Shown here: one piece after another, positions 15,936 to 17,700 of the stretch
How positions within the stretch are numbered: position 1 is the first letter of the stretch
How the letters are laid out: the number at the start of each line of letters is the position of its first letter
The notes under the pieces: model-generated
The model's input: only the letters and a program-made list of their open reading frames with translations
Database searches by the model: none
Told to the model about the DNA's origin: nothing
Position numbers and translations under genes: made by a program
Assembly (NCBI GenBank): GCA_021798395.1
Contig: JAJZHS010000013.1
Coordinates: 1 to 17,700 of the forward strand
Reading direction: 5' to 3'
From: Pseudomonadota bacterium
GTDB lineage: Bacteria > Pseudomonadota > Gammaproteobacteria > Burkholderiales > Burkholderiaceae_C
Length of the DNA stretch: 17,700 nucleotides

Positions 15936-16481
15936 ATGGCCTTGAAGGCAACCATTCACAAGGCCGAAGTTCAGCTCGCCGATATGGACCGCAACCACTA
16001 TGCCGATCTGGCGCTGACCATTGCGCGTCATCCGTCGGAGACTGACGAGCGGATGATGGTGCGGCTGCTGGTCTACGCGCTGTATGCGCAGGACGGCATC
16101 GCTTTCACCAGGGGTCTCTTCGAGGTCGACGAACCTGATATCTGGGTCAAGGATCTGACCGGTGCGATCACCCTGTGGATCGACATCGGCCAACCCGACG
16201 AGACGCGGTTGCGCAAGGCGTGCGGCCGCGCCGCGCAGGTCGTCGTCGTCTGCCACGCCAGCAGCGCCGAGACCTGGTGGAAGCAGATCGAGCCACGGCT
16301 TGCGCGCCTGCGCAACCTGAGCGTGCTGCGCGTGCCGGCGGGCGCGTCGCAGGCGCTTGCCGCGCTGGCCGAGCGCAGCATGCGGCTGCAGTGCCTGGTG
16401 CAGGATGCGGCGATCAGCTTGAGCAGCGACGCGGCGTTGGTCGAGGTGGCGCTGCAGACCCTCAAGCCCGCCGCGGCTTGA
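15936..16481 (+). CDS. yaeQ: YaeQ family protein
   Basis: This is a 181-residue protein matching E. coli YaeQ in length and almost throughout: MALKATIHKAEVQLADMDRN at the N-terminus, LTIARHPSETDERMMVRLL at 28-46, FTRGLFEVDEPDIWVKD in the middle, and later LWIDIGQPDETRLRKAC. The fold is known to be a compact PD-(D/E)XK-like domain; the acidic residues around DEPDIW, IDIGQPDE and the following lysine are retained. No enzymatic role is established; YaeQ was linked genetically to transcription elongation (compensation of rfaH loss) in enteric bacteria. It lies 78 bases after jetD on the same strand, so readthrough from the jet operon is possible, but yaeQ is a widespread housekeeping-type gene and need not belong to that system. 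No strong ribosome site is visible. Confidence 0.95.
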   Translation: MALKATIHKAEVQLADMDRNHYADLALTIARHPSETDERMMVRLLVYALYAQDGIAFTRGLFEVDEPDIWVKDLTGAITLWIDIGQPDETRLRKACGRAAQVVVVCHASSAETWWKQIEPRLARLRNLSVLRVPAGASQALAALAERSMRLQCLVQDAAISLSSDAALVEVALQTLKPAAA

Positions 16482-16557
16482 GCGCATCGCTCAGAGCAAG
16501 GTGATCGCGCCGTGCAGGAACGCCGCTGGCGCGTAGCCGATCGCCCCTGTTGCCTGA

Positions 16558-16587
16558 GGGCTCCCTTTGTCTTGGTTGCGGGAGCCC
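16558..16587. repeat. Perfect 8-bp inverted repeat between yaeQ and the toxin gene
   Basis: GGGCTCCC (16558-16565) and GGGAGCCC (16580-16587) can form an eight-base-pair stem around a 14-base loop in the 186-base gap between the convergent yaeQ and toxin genes. Neither side has a T-run, so it does not qualify as a standard terminator, but the location suits a bidirectional end of transcription. Confidence 0.4.
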
Positions 16588-16667
16588 GCTTCGAGCGCGG
16601 GTCGACGCCAACGAGGGCATGCGGTTGCGCTGCGTCAGGTGACGACCCATGGTTCACGCTTCCGGCG

Positions 16668-17069
16668 TCAGCGCTCCCTGGCATCCATGCGTTCCAGTTG
16701 CCCGCGCCAATCGAGGATCCTTTCATCGGCGGTCATCAGGGGCAGACCGCGACTCATGGCCGTCGCGACGATGAATCGGTCGGCGGGGTCACGATGCAAA
16801 TCCTCGAGCCGGGAGGCCAGGATCGCAATGCGCCCATCGAGAGCAATCTCCACCAAACCGGCCTCCAGCCAATCGGCTCGCCAGACATCGGCGGGCGATG
16901 GCAAGGTGATCCGACCTCTCTGCGCCAGCATGGCCGCCTCCCAAAAGCTGATGGCGCTCACCACCACTTGGCCGGCATGCCAGGCGCTTTCGATCCGACG
17001 ACGTGCGCCCGGCCCCAAGGCCAGGTCGTCCCGATCCATCCACAGCAGTGTATGGGTATCGAGAATCAA
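16668..17069 (-). CDS. vapC: PIN-domain toxin (VapC-like ribonuclease)
   Basis: This is a 133-residue PIN-domain protein of a type II toxin-antitoxin pair. The four acidic residues expected for Mg2+-dependent RNA cleavage are all present: Asp4 (MILDTHTLLW), Glu44 (SAISFWEAAML), Asp97 (DPADRFIVATA) and Asp115 (LMTADERIL). The start chosen is the TTG at 17069, which overlaps the antitoxin stop as TTGA, begins exactly at the PIN consensus and has GGAAAG seven bases upstream. An in-frame TTG at 17084 would add five residues. No ATG is in frame near the start. A TTG start inside the antitoxin's end fits lower toxin expression coupled to antitoxin translation. The mRNA or tRNA target cannot be inferred. 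Confidence 0.9.
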   Translation of the reverse strand: MILDTHTLLWMDRDDLALGPGARRRIESAWHAGQVVVSAISFWEAAMLAQRGRITLPSPADVWRADWLEAGLVEIALDGRIAILASRLEDLHRDPADRFIVATAMSRGLPLMTADERILDWRGQLERMDARER

Positions 17070-17296
17070 GGCAGGACTTTCCAATCATCTTCCGGCAAGG
17101 GTGCCAGCACGTCACCGTGGATCTTCAGCCCAGGGTGGAGGCCAAAAGGCGACGCCGCGCGTCCCCCGGTATAGGGACGCAACTCCGCAACGGGCTTGCC
17201 GTTCTTGGTGACGACCCACGATTCGCCGGTGGCGGCTACCCGGTCCATCAACGCGAGGCACTTGGCTTTGAATTCGGAAGCCTGGATAGTATGCAT
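17066..17296 (-). CDS. Phd/YefM-family antitoxin
   Basis: This is a 76-residue protein with MHTIQASEFKAKCLALMDRV and VVTKNGKPVAELRPY, the N-terminal DNA-binding fold typical of the Phd/YefM antitoxin family (the same region that makes the dimer binding operator palindromes). The C-terminal tail (about 45-76) should wrap around and block the PIN toxin encoded immediately downstream. The ATG at 17296 has TTGGGG five bases upstream. The gene is transcribed from a well-formed sigma70 promoter that is embedded in a symmetric operator, so autorepression by the antitoxin or the pair is expected. Confidence 0.9.
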   Translation of the reverse strand: MHTIQASEFKAKCLALMDRVAATGESWVVTKNGKPVAELRPYTGGRAASPFGLHPGLKIHGDVLAPLPEDDWKVLP

Positions 17297-17308
17297 GTCG
17301 ACCCCAAA

Positions 17309-17351
17309 TGACCAACAAAGTGACTATAGTCATCTGAGTGGTCACCGTCAA
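17309..17351 (-). promoter_or_regulatory. Sigma70-type promoter and nested symmetric operator of the toxin-antitoxin operon
   Basis: On the minus strand TTGACG (17351-17346) and TATAGT (17328-17323) are separated by exactly 17 bases, close to the sigma70 consensus. The -10 sits inside a perfect 12-base palindrome TGACTATAGTCA (17321-17332). An outer pair TGACCA (17309-17314) and TGGTCA (17339-17344) shares the same centre (17326.5), so four TGAC/GTCA half-sites occur, adjacent ones 12 bases apart on each side. This layout fits cooperative binding of two antitoxin dimers that would block RNA polymerase. Symmetry and promoter are read directly; the binder is inferred. Confidence 0.75.
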
Positions 17352-17468
17352 GCCTTGAACGTGGAGGCCGGTTGGCTTGTTCAGGCCGTCAGCCCTCGCA
17401 CGGGTGTGGGTGCTCGAGACAAGGTCGCGAAAGCTTCGCAGCTATGATCAGTTGCCGGTTCAATCGTT

Positions 17469-17487
17469 CATAGGCGCCTTGCCTATG
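17469..17487. repeat. Seven-base-pair hairpin CATAGGC-GCCTT-GCCTATG
   Basis: CATAGGC (17469-17475) and GCCTATG (17481-17487) form a perfect stem with a five-base loop, just left of the long dispersed repeat copy. No T-run follows. It may be part of the same element or an isolated structure. Confidence 0.4.
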
Positions 17488-17494
17488 TTCAGTC

Positions 17495-17575
17495 GTGAGC
17501 GCCCCCAGGGCCGGGCTGCGCCCAGCCCGCCCCCCGTGGGGGTCGAGAAAACTTGGGGCGGCCCTGCGTTTTCTC
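17495..17575 (+). repeat. Dispersed GC-rich repeat, long copy with several stems and a T-rich end
   Basis: The first 32 bases match the copy at 8822-8853 with three differences. The rest adds CCCCCC-GT-GGGGG (17530-17542), a long-range pair CAGGGCCG (17506-17513) with CGGCCCTG (17559-17566), and a perfect pair GAGAAAAC (17545-17552) with GTTTTCTC (17568-17575). The last pair uses the TTTT tract that would follow the CAGGGCCG stem, so alternative folds compete. The layout could act as a plus-strand transcription terminator or be a mobile REP-like unit. I recall similar GC-rich intergenic units in Burkholderiales genomes, but did not verify it. Confidence 0.55.
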
Positions 17576-17700
17576 AAGAGCAGGGTAAGCCCGCGCGCGG
17601 GCCAGGTGTCCTGGAAGAAACGACGGGCAAGGGCCTTGGGCTACAAGGTGAACGGCGGCGCCCAGATGACCGGAAGAGCATTGGTGCGAGCCCGCGACGA
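17576..17700. other. Right edge, no gene recognised
   Basis: Apart from the palindrome CCCGCGCGCGGG (about 17590-17601) nothing stands out here. No open frame has codon use or motifs like a real gene, and any gene beyond the edge cannot be judged. Together with 17352-17468, which is also featureless, most of the last 350 bases is noncoding outside the listed repeats. Confidence 0.4.

Noticed and set aside
16482..16667. A tRNA or small RNA gene near the inverted repeat at 16558-16587
   Set aside because: No T-loop GTTCGA, anticodon arm or acceptor pairing could be assembled.
1..17700. CRISPR array, insertion sequence or integrase marking a genomic island
   Set aside because: No regularly spaced repeats, transposase or integrase motifs were seen on either strand.

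Overview
This is GC-rich DNA, roughly two thirds G+C by eye and dense with genes. It reads as a chromosomal segment of a Gram-negative proteobacterium, most likely a betaproteobacterium of the Burkholderiales. That placement is an inference from codon use, the yaeQ gene, the kbl plus short-chain-type threonine dehydrogenase pair, and a G+C-rich dispersed element built on GGGCCGGGCTGCGCCC. No rRNA, tRNA or CRISPR array was seen.

Left part (1-4366). The window opens inside the C-terminal end of a plasma-membrane proton-efflux P-type ATPase. Facing it on the minus strand is a two-gene unit, an aldo/keto reductase followed by a short-chain dehydrogenase. Upstream of that unit lies about 900 bases with no intact gene. 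It holds two decayed plus-strand fragments: the N-terminus of a DUF2779-type (RecB/Cas4-like) nuclease and the frameshifted C-terminal part of a WYL-domain regulator. A small secreted four-cysteine protein follows.

Middle (4433-8804). A threonine-to-glycine module lies on the minus strand: kbl (2-amino-3-ketobutyrate CoA ligase), then an NAD-dependent SDR-type L-threonine 3-dehydrogenase overlapping it at GTGA. A divergent XRE-cupin regulator shares the intergenic region, which carries two copies of a GTTCGA-N4-TCGAAC palindrome, the likely operator. A dicarboxylate/amino acid:cation symporter follows.

Right part (9063-17700). This holds a complete type I Wadjet anti-plasmid system, jetA-jetB-jetC-jetD: a DUF3375 kleisin-like subunit, a DUF4194 subunit, an SMC-like ATPase with Walker A, signature and Walker B motifs, and a DUF3322/DUF2220 Toprim-type nuclease. 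jetB/jetC and jetC/jetD overlap, so the genes are probably translationally coupled. Their products form a condensin-like loop-extruding complex that recognises small closed circular DNA and delivers it to JetD for cleavage. yaeQ follows on the same strand. A minus-strand PIN toxin / Phd-type antitoxin pair comes next, with a consensus-like sigma70 promoter inside a nested symmetric operator. The last 400 bases carry that promoter, a hairpin and a second, longer copy of the dispersed repeat, with no convincing gene.

The Wadjet system is the main system here and it belongs to a described family. I did not find a clearly undescribed multi-gene system. The less-explained items are the degraded nuclease/WYL fragments, the two operators, the dispersed repeat and the secreted four-cysteine protein.
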